This document shows positions 18,256 through 26,369 of a stretch of 64,000 bases of DNA, piece after piece. The notes beneath the pieces are model-generated. The model was not told the origin of the DNA and made no database searches. It saw nothing but the letters and a program-made list of their open reading frames with translations. Both the position numbers and the translations under genes were made by a program. The DNA is from Streptomyces sp. NBC_00091 (lineage in GTDB: Bacteria > Actinomycetota > Actinomycetes > Streptomycetales > Streptomycetaceae): assembly GCF_026343185.1 (NCBI RefSeq), contig NZ_JAPEMA010000001.1, positions 4,588,001-4,652,000 of the forward strand, written 5' to 3'. Each line of letters starts with the position of its first letter. Within the stretch, counting starts at the first letter, position 1.

Positions 18256-19457
18256 TCACCGCGCGGGACGACCGCCGCCGCACCTTCGAGACCGTGCCCG
18301 CCGGGGTGGAGGCCGCCACCTGGTGGGGCCGGGCCTGGGTGGCCGCGCTGGAGGAGCGCGCGCAGGACGCGGCCCGCCTCGAGCGCGGCCGTGCGTACGC
18401 CACCGAGGGCCATGTCGACGCGGTCACGATCACCCCCGGCCGGATCGTGGCCTACGTCCGCGGCAGCCGGGCCCGCCCCTACCGCACCGAACTGTCCCTG
18501 ACCGCCTTCCCGGACGCCGAGTGGGCCGCGCTGCTGGAGGCGGTGGCCGCCGACCCGACGGCCCTCGCCGCCCTGCTGGAGCGGGAGGTTCCGCAATCCC
18601 TCGCGGAGACCGTCCTGCCCGGTGCGGGCGAGCTCGTGCCGCGCTGCTCCTGCCCGGACACGGCACGGCCGCCCTGCAAGCACGCCGCGGCCCTCTGCTA
18701 CCGGGCGGCCCGGCTGCTCGACGCCGACCCCTTCGTCCTGCTGCTCCTGCGCGGGCGGGGCGAGCGCGAGCTCCTCGAGGAGCTGGCCCGGCGCAATGCC
18801 GCGCACGCCGCGCGCGAACAGCCCGACGCCGCACCCGGCTTCCCCGGCGTACCGGCCCGCGCGGCGCTGGCCCGCACCAGCCTGCCCCCGCTGCCGGCCC
18901 CGCCTGCCGCACCCGCCGCCGTGGGCCTGCCCCCCGCCTACCCCGGCGACCCGGCCGCGCCGGATCCGCTGGCCCTGGACCAGCTCGCCACCGACGCGGC
19001 CGCCCGCGCGCTGGCCCTGCTCACCACGGGCGAGGACCCCATCGCCGGGCTCACCCTCTGGCAGGACGCCGTCCGGCTGGCCTCCGCGCACCCCACCGCA
19101 GGCCTCACCGGCGCCGCCCGCACCCTCTACCGGGACCTGGCCCGGGCCACCGGCCGCACCACCACCGACCTGGCCCGCGCCGCCGCGGCCTGGCGGCAGG
19201 GGGGCCTGCCCGCGCTCACCGTCCTCGAGGAGCCCTGGGACCCCCCGGCCGGCCCCTTCGACCGGGCCCGCCCCGCCCTGCTCGCCGCCGGCCAGGGCTC
19301 CTTCCGCCCCGAGCACAACCGCCTCACCGCCCGCACCCGCCAGCTCCGCCTGAGCCGCGAGGGCCTCTGGTACGCCTACGAGTCCCGCCCGGACACCGCC
19401 GACTGGTGGCCCACCGCCACCCCCTGCCAGGACCCGGTCACCGCCCTGCTCCGCTGA
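18252..19457 (+). CDS. SWIM zinc-finger protein
   Basis: A 401-residue protein. The SWIM motif CSCPDTARPPCKHAAALCY (CxCx(n)CxH) is at about residues 132-150 and should bind one zinc. Upstream, TWWGRAWVAALEE and RGRAYATEGHVDAVTITPGRIVAYVRGS are typical of SWIM proteins partnered with SNF2 helicases. The C-terminal half is Ala/Pro-rich and less recognisable. ATG 18252 overlaps the SNF2 stop (ATGA), so the two are translationally coupled and probably form a complex. The 3' end overlaps the convergent HAD gene by 20 bp. Confidence 0.9.
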   Translation: MITARDDRRRTFETVPAGVEAATWWGRAWVAALEERAQDAARLERGRAYATEGHVDAVTITPGRIVAYVRGSRARPYRTELSLTAFPDAEWAALLEAVAADPTALAALLEREVPQSLAETVLPGAGELVPRCSCPDTARPPCKHAAALCYRAARLLDADPFVLLLLRGRGERELLEELARRNAAHAAREQPDAAPGFPGVPARAALARTSLPPLPAPPAAPAAVGLPPAYPGDPAAPDPLALDQLATDAAARALALLTTGEDPIAGLTLWQDAVRLASAHPTAGLTGAARTLYRDLARATGRTTTDLARAAAAWRQGGLPALTVLEEPWDPPAGPFDRARPALLAAGQGSFRPEHNRLTARTRQLRLSREGLWYAYESRPDTADWWPTATPCQDPVTALLR

Positions 19458-19986
19458 CCTCGCCCGCCCAGGCCGACAGGGCGGCGAAGTCGCGGTCGCG
19501 CAGGCCGTGGCGGGGGTGGATGCGCAGGAGGAGGCTCGGCGCCGGGTGGTGGGAGGAGACCCAGGCGCGGTCCTGCGGGGTGATCATGTCGTCGACCCAG
19601 GCGAAGGGCCGGCCCGCCGCCCAGTCGATGAGGGGGCGGGTCTTCCAGAAGAGGCCGTCGGGGTCGTCGGCGAAGAGCTCCGGCCAGTCGATGACGGGGA
19701 GATCGGCGGGGAGCCCGATGCGCGGGGCGATCAGGGTGTTGGCCTGGTGCGTCCAGGCCGTGGCCCAGGCGAGGTCGAAGGGCAGGGCCAGCAGCCGGGC
19801 GCCATGGGAGGGGTGCAGGCGGACCCTGACACCGCGCCGGGCCTTGCGGGACTCCGGGTCGCGGTAGGCGAGCCAGACCTCCGGCCGCATCCGGTGGCTC
19901 GTATAGCCGCGCAGGCCGGCGGAGAGGGACCGGAACGGGTTGAGCGGGCCGTCCACGTCGAGCAGGAGGAGCGGTCGTTCAGTCAT
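19438..19986 (-). CDS. HAD-like hydrolase family protein
   Basis: A 182-residue protein with an N-terminal LLLLDVDGPLNPF motif, matching HAD motif I (DxDG), and a C-terminal FAWVDDMITPQDRAWV resembling motif IV (DD). The middle ATAWTHQAN is typical of the actinobacterial 'HAD domain in Swiss Army Knife RNA repair'-like annotation group. The first Asp is followed by V-D, keeping the nucleophile/acid pair. Substrate unknown. Convergent with the SWIM gene, with overlapping 3' ends. Confidence 0.75.
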   Translation of the reverse strand: MTERPLLLLDVDGPLNPFRSLSAGLRGYTSHRMRPEVWLAYRDPESRKARRGVRVRLHPSHGARLLALPFDLAWATAWTHQANTLIAPRIGLPADLPVIDWPELFADDPDGLFWKTRPLIDWAAGRPFAWVDDMITPQDRAWVSSHHPAPSLLLRIHPRHGLRDRDFAALSAWAGEVSGAGR

Positions 19987-20113
19987 GAAGTAGGGACTAC
20001 CCAGTACACGATGGAGTGAAATGCCTACCGGCTCTATAACCCGAATGGGTTTACCGCGTTGTTTCCGGTGCGGGCGCGATGCCCCTGAACCCCTCCGGAA
20101 GGCAGGAAAACTG

Positions 20114-20797
20114 ATGCGTCACAGTCGTCGGAATGGCTTGATCGCGGCGATGGTCGCGGGTGGTGGACTGGCGGTCGCGGGGGTGGGCGGCCTCGCGTAC
20201 GCCGACGCCGAGGCGGGCGGGCAGGCCGAGCGCTCTCCGGGGCTGCTCTCGGGGAACCTGGTGCAGCTGCCCGTGCACGCCCCGGTGAACGTGTGCGGGA
20301 ACACCGTGAGCGTGGTCGGCCTGCTCAACCCCGCCGCGGGGAACCGCTGTACCAACGGGGCGCCGGACGGAGGGAATCCGGACCCGCGGCCCTCCCATCC
20401 GTCGAAACCGGGGTCCGGGCACGGGGGAGGGGCGGTGGCCGAGGGGCGCGGAAAGGATTCACCGGGGCTGCTGTCCGGCAACGGCATCCAGCTCCCCGTC
20501 GAGCTGCCGGTGAACGTCAGCGGGAACTCGGTGAGCGTCGTCGGCGCGGGCAACGCCTCGCACGGGAACACCTCCGTGAACGGCGAGACGCCGAGCGGCG
20601 CGAAGCCGCCCCAGCCGCCCGTCGCCCAGCCGCACGTGTCCCAGCGGCCCGTGACCCCTCCCGCCCCCTCCACCCCGCCGCAGGACCCCTCGGCCCTCGC
20701 CCACACCGGCTCCGACGGTCTCGGCTACCTGGTGCCCGGCGGCGGCGCGCTGCTGCTCGGCGGGGTGCTGTTGTACCGCCGCTTCCGGCTCAACTGA
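20114..20797 (+). CDS. Long chaplin with two chaplin domains and LAxTG sorting signal
   Basis: A 227-residue surface protein of the ChpA/B/C type, which help aerial hyphae escape the aqueous surface. There is a signal peptide (residues 1-30, cleavage near AYA-DAE). Chaplin domain 1 spans ~42-81 (SPGLLSGNLVQLPVHAPVNV, Cys61 and Cys79) and chaplin domain 2 ~116-156 (SPGLLSGNGIQLPVELPVNV). Then come a Pro-rich stalk, the sortase motif LAHTG at 195-199, a TM helix and a basic tail YRRFR. ATG 20114 has AGGAAAA upstream and fits the signal peptide. Domain 2 has Ser/Thr where domain 1 has Cys. Strong evidence for Streptomyces. Confidence 0.93.
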   Translation: MRHSRRNGLIAAMVAGGGLAVAGVGGLAYADAEAGGQAERSPGLLSGNLVQLPVHAPVNVCGNTVSVVGLLNPAAGNRCTNGAPDGGNPDPRPSHPSKPGSGHGGGAVAEGRGKDSPGLLSGNGIQLPVELPVNVSGNSVSVVGAGNASHGNTSVNGETPSGAKPPQPPVAQPHVSQRPVTPPAPSTPPQDPSALAHTGSDGLGYLVPGGGALLLGGVLLYRRFRLN

Positions 20798-21446
20798 CCT
20801 CCGCGCGCCAGCCGTCCAGGATCGCGTCGATCCGCGCCGCCAGCCGGGCCCGGGCCGCGAACCGGGGGACCCCCGCCATCAGCAGCGCGTCGTACTCGGT
20901 GTCGGTGTGCCGCACGGCCGCCCGTACCGCCACCGACACCGCATGCTCGTCGAGCGCCCGGCCGGCGGCGGTACGCCCGACCCGGCCGCTGCCGCGCACC
21001 GAGGCGTGGCCGGCGATCGCCTGCGCGCGCTCGGCAGGGCATCCGGGGAACAGCCGCCGGATCTCGGCGGCGAAGGCCGCGGCGAACCGGACGTCCTCGG
21101 CCGCGCGGCGCAGCCGGTCGCGCTCCCGGCGGCGGGCCCGCGCGTCGGCATCGGCCAGGCAGGCGCGCTCGGCGCGGGCCAGGGCGGCGTCCTCGACCAG
21201 CAGCCCCTGGCGCTCGTAGCGGCGGCGGCCCTTGTGCCGGCGCACCACGACGGCGTGGAGCGAACTGGCCTCCCGGGCGCGGCGGGTGAGCGCCGCGTCC
21301 CCGCGCGGCAGGTACACGAGATGGCCGAGATCGGCGCAGTCCAGGCACCGGGGCACTCCGGACTCGCGGACGAGACGCCGGAGCGGGCCCCGCCGGCAGG
21401 CAGCGCAGTGGATCTGCTTCTGTGACTCGAAGACCACGAGACTCAT
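20790..21446 (-). CDS. DUF2293 domain-containing protein
   Basis: A 218-residue basic protein. An N-terminal zinc-ribbon-like CAACRRGPLRRLVRESG...CLDCADLGHL (four Cys) is followed by an Arg-rich region and a C-terminal DUF2293 segment (FAAAFAAEIRRLFPGCPAERAQ, then VAVRAAVRHTDTEYD). The pattern suggests a nucleic-acid-binding protein, but no function is established. Its 3' end overlaps the chaplin stop by 8 bp on the opposite strand. The promoter would lie in the AT-richer interval 21447-21530. Confidence 0.8.
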   Translation of the reverse strand: MSLVVFESQKQIHCAACRRGPLRRLVRESGVPRCLDCADLGHLVYLPRGDAALTRRAREASSLHAVVVRRHKGRRRYERQGLLVEDAALARAERACLADADARARRRERDRLRRAAEDVRFAAAFAAEIRRLFPGCPAERAQAIAGHASVRGSGRVGRTAAGRALDEHAVSVAVRAAVRHTDTEYDALLMAGVPRFAARARLAARIDAILDGWRAEVS

Positions 21447-21529
21447 GCCGTTGTGATACCGCCCGCCCGGGCCTATATCACCTTATGAAGAAGGGTTGTT
21501 GGTCTTTCATTAAATCCGACCGGATGTCG

Positions 21530-21535
21530 TAAGGT
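21530..21535 (+). promoter_or_regulatory. Candidate -10 element for cupin gene
   Basis: TAAGGT (21530-21535), 18 bp downstream of TTCATT (21506-21511), in the only AT-richer patch of this region. Start predicted near 21542, just upstream of the AAGGAGGAG SD. Confidence 0.4.
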
Positions 21536-21569
21536 CCCCCTACCGTGAGCCGTCGGCAAGGAGGAGCAC

Positions 21570-21980
21570 ATGGGTGGACGTCAGGCGACGGTGCGGCGCC
21601 CGCGAGCGGCGGTGCTCTCGGACCTCACGGGCCGGGAGGTCGTCATAGCGCCCGGCGGCTGTACGGGCTGGCACTACCACCACGTACCGCTCATGGCGGT
21701 GGTCAAGTCCGGGACCCTGACCCGGATCCTGTCCGACGGCACCGTCGAGGTGCACCCGGAGGGGGCCACCTTCGTCGAACCGGAAGGCGCCGCGAACGTA
21801 CACCTCGGCCGCAACCTCGGCTCCGAACCGGTCGTCCTCCAGGTCACCTGCGCGCTCACCGAGGACGACCCCTGGTCGGTACCCGCCCCGGCCCCGCACG
21901 CGGCGGCACCCTGCCTCTGCCCGGGACACCCCCCGTGCGCCGCTCAGACCAGCCGGCGTATCTCCCCGCGCACCCGGTAG
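21570..21980 (+). CDS. Cupin domain-containing protein
   Basis: A 136-residue single-cupin protein. The metal-binding motif 1 is visible as GCTGWHYHHVPLMAVVKSG (three His) and motif 2 as GATFVEPEGAANVHLGRN. ATG 21570 has a full AAGGAGGAG SD. The last ~25 residues (CLCPGHPPCAAQTSRR) are Cys-rich and encoded where the gene runs into the 3' end of the convergent WGR gene (37-bp overlap), so this tail is probably a recent stop-codon extension. Function unknown; small metal-binding regulatory or detoxifying cupins are the likely relatives. Confidence 0.82.
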   Translation: MGGRQATVRRPRAAVLSDLTGREVVIAPGGCTGWHYHHVPLMAVVKSGTLTRILSDGTVEVHPEGATFVEPEGAANVHLGRNLGSEPVVLQVTCALTEDDPWSVPAPAPHAAAPCLCPGHPPCAAQTSRRISPRTR

Positions 21981-23389
21981 AAGCCCCCGCTCGCCGGGTG
22001 CAGCCCGTCCACCACGTACCGGGCCCCGGCCTCCCGGATACCGCGCGGGAACTGCACGTTCCACCCGTGGTCGAAGCCCTCCGAGACCACCTGCACCCGC
22101 ATCCGTCCCGCCTGCTGGACGCACTCGACCACCACACCGCCGGCCGGGACCGAGGCAACCGAGACCGTGGCCACCGCCGAGGCGGAGGCCGCCGGGGTGA
22201 AGACCGGCAGGGCCGCCGCCGACTTCACATCCACGGCGGTCGGGACGGAGCCCTGCCGGGCCGCGGCGATCGCCGCCTCGCTCGCGTCCACGCACACCAG
22301 TGACCCGTCCGTGGTGACCAGGTAGAGCCGCTCGTCCAGGTACTGCATCGACAGGGCGGATCCGCCGCCGGTACCCAGCTTCCACAGCCGCCGTCCGTCG
22401 GCGTCGAAGCAGTACACCGAGGAGGAGGAGTCGCCGGCGAACACATGGCGGCCGTCCGGCGAGGTCGCGCACGAGTACACCGCCGCGTCGCACGGGTAGC
22501 TGGCCTCGACGGCGCCCGTCGCCTTCGACAGGCGCTGCACGGTGTTGCGTACCGTGCCCGCGTACACGGCGTGCTCCTCCTGCCAGCCGAACAGCACCCC
22601 GCCGGGCGTCGCGGTGTGCCACAGCTCGCCGGTGCCGTCGGCCGCGTAGGCCGTCACACCGCTGCTGTGCCCGTGGTAGACGGCCCGCTCGTCCGCCCGG
22701 ACCATCCAGGCGCCGTTCCCGGAGGACTTCCGCGACCACTGGTGCTCGTCCTCGTGGTCGATGACCGTCAGGCCGCCGTTCGCGTCCGAGACATTGAGCA
22801 CGCCCTCGTGGATGTCGAGCCAGTAGATGTCCACATCGGCGGCTATCGCGTACGCCCCGAACGGCACCTTGGACGACAGGTCGTACACCGTGCCGTCATC
22901 ACAGCCCGCGTAGATCCAGAACTCGTCCGCCACCAGGCACTTCACCCCGTCCGGCAGGGAGTAGCGGGCCAGCACCTCGCCGCCGTGGCTCACCGTGTAG
23001 ACGTCCCCCGCCTGGTTGCCGACCCAGCAGCGGTCCTCGTCCACATGGATGCCGAAGGCCGAGGAGCCGGTGCGGAAGCGCCACAGCACCGGCGCCACCG
23101 CGCGGGCCGTCGACGGCGCCGAAGCCACCTGCCGGCGGGTCACCGAGCGCGCGGCACGCGCCCCCTGAACGGCCGGGGCGTACCCCTTGCGGACCTTCTC
23201 GCCGATCTTCTTGGCCGCGGCCGCCCGGGCCTTCTCGGCCGTCGGGAACGAGGAACTCTGCAGCTGGCCGGCCGCGCCGATGCGGCCGTAGCGCACGCAG
23301 ACGGCGGTGCCGTCCACGGTCACCTCGTAGAACTTGTGCGCCGCGCCGTCCTCCTGCGACAGCTCCAGATACGTCGTTTCCCGAGCCAT
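21944..23389 (-). CDS. WGR domain / beta-propeller (PQQ-like repeat) protein
   Basis: A 481-residue cytoplasmic protein without signal peptide. Residues ~1-75 form a WGR domain (TYLELSQEDGAAHKFYEVTV, VRYGRIGAAGQLQ, AAAKKIGEKVRKGY), a fold seen in PARP and MolR proteins. Residues ~100-390 are beta-propeller blades with PQQ/WD-like repeats (VLWRFRTGSSAFGIHV, GELWHTATPGG, CATSPDGRHVFAGDSSSSVY, GRRLWKLGTGGGSALSMQYL). ATG 23389 has GGAGGGG 6 bases upstream. WGR plus propeller architecture is found in actinobacterial proteins linked to MoxR/VWA or conflict-type systems, but no such partner lies next to it here. Role unknown. Confidence 0.85.
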   Translation of the reverse strand: MARETTYLELSQEDGAAHKFYEVTVDGTAVCVRYGRIGAAGQLQSSSFPTAEKARAAAAKKIGEKVRKGYAPAVQGARAARSVTRRQVASAPSTARAVAPVLWRFRTGSSAFGIHVDEDRCWVGNQAGDVYTVSHGGEVLARYSLPDGVKCLVADEFWIYAGCDDGTVYDLSSKVPFGAYAIAADVDIYWLDIHEGVLNVSDANGGLTVIDHEDEHQWSRKSSGNGAWMVRADERAVYHGHSSGVTAYAADGTGELWHTATPGGVLFGWQEEHAVYAGTVRNTVQRLSKATGAVEASYPCDAAVYSCATSPDGRHVFAGDSSSSVYCFDADGRRLWKLGTGGGSALSMQYLDERLYLVTTDGSLVCVDASEAAIAAARQGSVPTAVDVKSAAALPVFTPAASASAVATVSVASVPAGGVVVECVQQAGRMRVQVVSEGFDHGWNVQFPRGIREAGARYVVDGLHPASGGFYRVRGEIRRLV

Positions 23390-23481
23390 GACAGACCCCT
23401 CCCCAAGAGCCGGGCCGCCGGCTCCTGTCCACCGGTGATCCCTCGTGAAAAACGTTAGGACCCACCACTGACAATGGGTTC

Positions 23482-24126
23482 GTGAAGCTGGAAGCGATCA
23501 CCTGGCAGCGGATGGCCGAGCGGCTCGCCGGCCACCTCGACGACACGGCGGGCGCCGCCTCCGAACCCGGCACGTGGCAACGGGTCGGCATCGACGGGGC
23601 GCCCGCCGCCGGTACCGGCACGCTCGCGGGGGAACTCGCCGACGCGCTGACCCTGCGCGGCCGTTCGGTACTGGTGGTCGCGGCCGGCGGCTTCCTGCGC
23701 CCCGCCTCGCTCCGCTTCGAGTTCGGACGCGAGGACGTGGACGCGTACCTCGGCGGCTGGTACGACACCGGCGCGCTGTGGCGGGAGGTCTTCGGCCCGA
23801 CGGACCCGGGCGGCACCGGCCGGGTGCTGCCCGATCTGTGGGACCCCGCGACCGACCGGGCCACGCGGAGTCCGTACGTCGAACTCCCGCCGGGCGGCGT
23901 GCTGATCGTGCACGGGCCGCTGCTGCTCGGGCACTGGTTCCCCTTCGACCTCAGCGTCCACATCAGCCTCTCCGCGGGCGCGCTGGCCCGTCGTACGGAG
24001 GAGTCCGCGCGGTGGACGCTGCCCGCGTTCGCCCGCTACGCGAAGGAGACCGACCCGGCGTCGGCCGCCGACGTCCTCGTCCGGGCGGACGACCCCCGCC
24101 ACCCGGCGTGGACGGGGCTGCGGTAG
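23482..24126 (+). CDS. Uridine kinase-like P-loop protein (degenerate Walker A)
   Basis: A 214-residue protein commonly annotated as uridine kinase in Streptomyces. The expected P-loop region reads GIDGAPAAGTGTLAGELA; the Walker A Lys and the following Ser/Thr order are not conserved. Other family features remain: RSVLVVAAGGFLRP (a 'DDF' site replaced by GGF), YLGGWYDTGALWREV and ELPPGGVLIVHGPLLL. The start is GTG 23482. The missing Lys makes kinase activity doubtful. It is followed by a large palindromic element and the convergent psuK gene. Confidence 0.72.
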   Translation: MKLEAITWQRMAERLAGHLDDTAGAASEPGTWQRVGIDGAPAAGTGTLAGELADALTLRGRSVLVVAAGGFLRPASLRFEFGREDVDAYLGGWYDTGALWREVFGPTDPGGTGRVLPDLWDPATDRATRSPYVELPPGGVLIVHGPLLLGHWFPFDLSVHISLSAGALARRTEESARWTLPAFARYAKETDPASAADVLVRADDPRHPAWTGLR

Positions 24127-24162
24127 CCCTGGCCGGGCCGTCGGGGGTGGGCCGTCGGGGGT

Positions 24163-24312
24163 GGCCGGGGCCGGGGACCGGGTGGGGTGCCGTCCGGGAC
24201 GGGCTTCGATGTTCGGAGCCTTGGCCGTGCTTGGTTTGTGGGGCGGGCGTTTGCGCCGAAATCATCTCGTTTTAGTCCCGGACGGCACCCCACCCCGTCC
24301 CCGTCCCCGGCC
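24163..24312. repeat. 150-bp palindromic MITE-like element
   Basis: Terminal inverted repeats of 38 bp (24163-24200 and 24275-24312) with only two mismatches (24171/24304 and 24179/24296) and a perfect 20-bp core (24181-24200 with 24275-24294). The 74-bp interior is AT-richer (AAATCATCTCGTTTTA near its right end) than any neighbouring sequence. Two copies of a 14-bp tandem repeat (24136-24149, 24150-24163) abut the left end. No transposase gene is present. It sits between convergent genes and could also end both transcripts. Confidence 0.75.
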
Positions 24313-24320
24313 GGGGGCAG

Positions 24321-25241
24321 CTACGGGCGCCCGCCCAGGCGGGTGACCGCGTGGGCCGCGGCTCGGCAGCCCGCGCGGGCCGAGTCCGTCGGGGTGGCCC
24401 CCGACAGGCGGGCCGCGAGGAACCCGCCGGTGAAGGCGTCCCCGGCGCCCGTGGTGTCCACCGCGTCGGCCGGTTCCGCCTCGACCTCGGCGGTGATCCG
24501 GCCGCCCTCGGCGACGAGCGCCCCGCCGGTGCCCCGGGTGACCACCACCAGCGGTATCCGCCGGCTCAGCTCCACCGCCGCCCGGGCCGCCCCGGCCGGT
24601 GCCCGCAGGCCGGCCAGCAGCAGGGCCTCGTCCTCGTTCGGCAGGAGTACGCCGACCCCCGCCACGGCGGCCAGGAACCGCTCGGGCCCCAGCGCGGCCA
24701 GGAACCCCGTCGAGGCGGGGTCCACGCTGACGGGCACCCCGCGGGTCCGGGCGGCCCGCAGCGCGACCAGGGCCAGCTCCCGGCTGCTGTCCGAGAAGAA
24801 CAGGTACCCCGACAGGTGCAGGTGCCCGGCGCCGTCCAGCAGCGCGGGCACCCAGTCGGCGGGGCACAGCCGCAGCGAGGCCCCGCTGTCGGTCAGGAAG
24901 GTCCGCTCCGCGTCCGCGCCGACCAGCGCCACCACCGTCCCGGTCGGCTCCGCCGGGTCCACCACCAGCCGGGGCCGCACCCCCGCGTCCACCAGGGCCC
25001 GCTCGTGCCAGCGGGCCGACTCGCAGCCCACCCGCGCGAGGAGGCGTACCTCCGAGCTGCCCGTACGGGCCGCCCAGCAGGCCGCGTTGGCCCCGGCCCC
25101 GCCCGGCAGGGTGCGGATCCGGGCGGCGGTGTCGGTGGCCGGGGCCAGGGGCTCCCGGTGCACCGCCACCACGTCCGTCACCACGTCTCCGACGACCAGC
25201 AGCGCCCCGGCCGTCCGCGCCGCCTCCGCTGCGGCCGTCAT
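24321..25241 (-). CDS. psuK: PfkB-family sugar/nucleoside kinase, probable pseudouridine kinase
   Basis: A 306-residue ribokinase-fold enzyme. N-terminal GDVVTDVVAVHREPLAPATD, LPGGAGANAACWAARTG (substrate loop), VSVDPASTGFL, LLPNEDEALLL and the catalytic DTTGAGDAFTGGFLAARL with its GAGD base are visible. ATG 25241 overlaps the psuG stop (ATGA), so the two are translationally coupled. Pairing with psuG makes pseudouridine the likely substrate, giving pseudouridine 5'-phosphate for PsuG. The PfkB family is broad; specificity is inferred from context. Confidence 0.85.
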   Translation of the reverse strand: MTAAAEAARTAGALLVVGDVVTDVVAVHREPLAPATDTAARIRTLPGGAGANAACWAARTGSSEVRLLARVGCESARWHERALVDAGVRPRLVVDPAEPTGTVVALVGADAERTFLTDSGASLRLCPADWVPALLDGAGHLHLSGYLFFSDSSRELALVALRAARTRGVPVSVDPASTGFLAALGPERFLAAVAGVGVLLPNEDEALLLAGLRAPAGAARAAVELSRRIPLVVVTRGTGGALVAEGGRITAEVEAEPADAVDTTGAGDAFTGGFLAARLSGATPTDSARAGCRAAAHAVTRLGGRP

Positions 25242-26170
25242 GCCCGGGCCGCCCAGGCCCCGGCGATGCGGGCCCCGAGCCGCACGTTGCCCCGTACCGC
25301 CGCCAGGTTGGCCTCCAGCGAGGCCCCTCCGGTCGCCCGTACCAGGAACCCCAGCAGGAACGGTGTCACCGCCTGCCCCGTGATGCCGCGTTCGTGGCAC
25401 TTGGCCAGGGCCTCGGCCAGGACCCGGTCGTGGAGCCCGGGATCCAGCTGCTCCGCCTCCGCCACCGGATTGGCGACCAGCAGCGCCGACTCGGGCCCGC
25501 CGACGGCGTCCTGAGCGGCCATCACCGCCGCCACCTCCTCCGGCCCCTCCACCGTCCAGTCGACCGGCTCGCCGGAGTCGGCCAGGTAGAACCCGGGGAA
25601 GCGCCGCGTCCGGTAGCCGACGACACCGACCCCCAGCGTCTCCAGCCGCTGGAGCGTGGCCGGTACGTCCAGGACCGACTTCACCCCCGCGCACACCACC
25701 GTGATCCGGGTCCGGGCGAGCAGGGACAGGTCCGCCGACTCGTCCTGCGAGCGCGTCCACTGCCGGTGTACGCCGCCCAGCCCGCCCGTGGCGAACACCC
25801 GCAGTCCCGCCCGCGCGGCCAGGAGGGCCGTCGCCGACACCGTCGTCGCCCCGGTCGCCCCCGTCGCGAGGGCGGGCGCCAGGTCACGGTGGCCGAGCTT
25901 GCGCACGCCCTCGCCCGCGGCGATCCGTTCCAGCACCGCCTTGTCGAGACCCGCGCGGGCCACCCCGTCCACCACGGCGATGGTCGCCGGAACCGCCCCC
26001 TCCGCGCGGACCAGCGCCTCCAGCTCCAGGCCCACCTCCAGGTTGCGGGGACGCGGCAGGCCGTGCGCGATGATCGTCGACTCCAGGGCGACGACGGGCC
26101 GGCGCGCGGCCAGCGCCTCGCGTACCTCTTCCGACAGGACCGGGACCTCGGATGCTCTGTGATGTGGCAT
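25238..26170 (-). CDS. psuG: Pseudouridine-5'-phosphate glycosidase
   Basis: A 310-residue enzyme that splits the C-glycosidic bond of pseudouridine 5'-phosphate into uracil and ribose 5-phosphate. Characteristic stretches: VVALESTIIAHGLPRPRN, PATIAVVDG, KLGHRDLA, TTVSATALLAARAGLRVFATGGLGGVHR, TVVCAGVKSVLDVPATLQRLETLGVGVVGY and the C-terminal GGASLEANLAAVRGNVRLGA. ATG 26170 has GGGGG upstream. It forms an operon with psuK for salvage of RNA-derived pseudouridine. Confidence 0.95.
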   Translation of the reverse strand: MPHHRASEVPVLSEEVREALAARRPVVALESTIIAHGLPRPRNLEVGLELEALVRAEGAVPATIAVVDGVARAGLDKAVLERIAAGEGVRKLGHRDLAPALATGATGATTVSATALLAARAGLRVFATGGLGGVHRQWTRSQDESADLSLLARTRITVVCAGVKSVLDVPATLQRLETLGVGVVGYRTRRFPGFYLADSGEPVDWTVEGPEEVAAVMAAQDAVGGPESALLVANPVAEAEQLDPGLHDRVLAEALAKCHERGITGQAVTPFLLGFLVRATGGASLEANLAAVRGNVRLGARIAGAWAARA

Positions 26171-26369
26171 GCCCCCATCCCTGGCACGGGATTCGCGCCC
26201 CCAAACACGCCCTCCCCGCTCCGGCGCGAAGCTGTCCGAGTCCGCGCGCGCCGCACCGGCCGAAACCCGCCGGCGCGCACGGGCTCGACGCTATGACTCG
26301 TCCGGCGCGCCCCTGCTGGACGCTCTGGTCACCCCGCCGCCCCGGAGGGCCGCAATAGGCTGGCGCACC

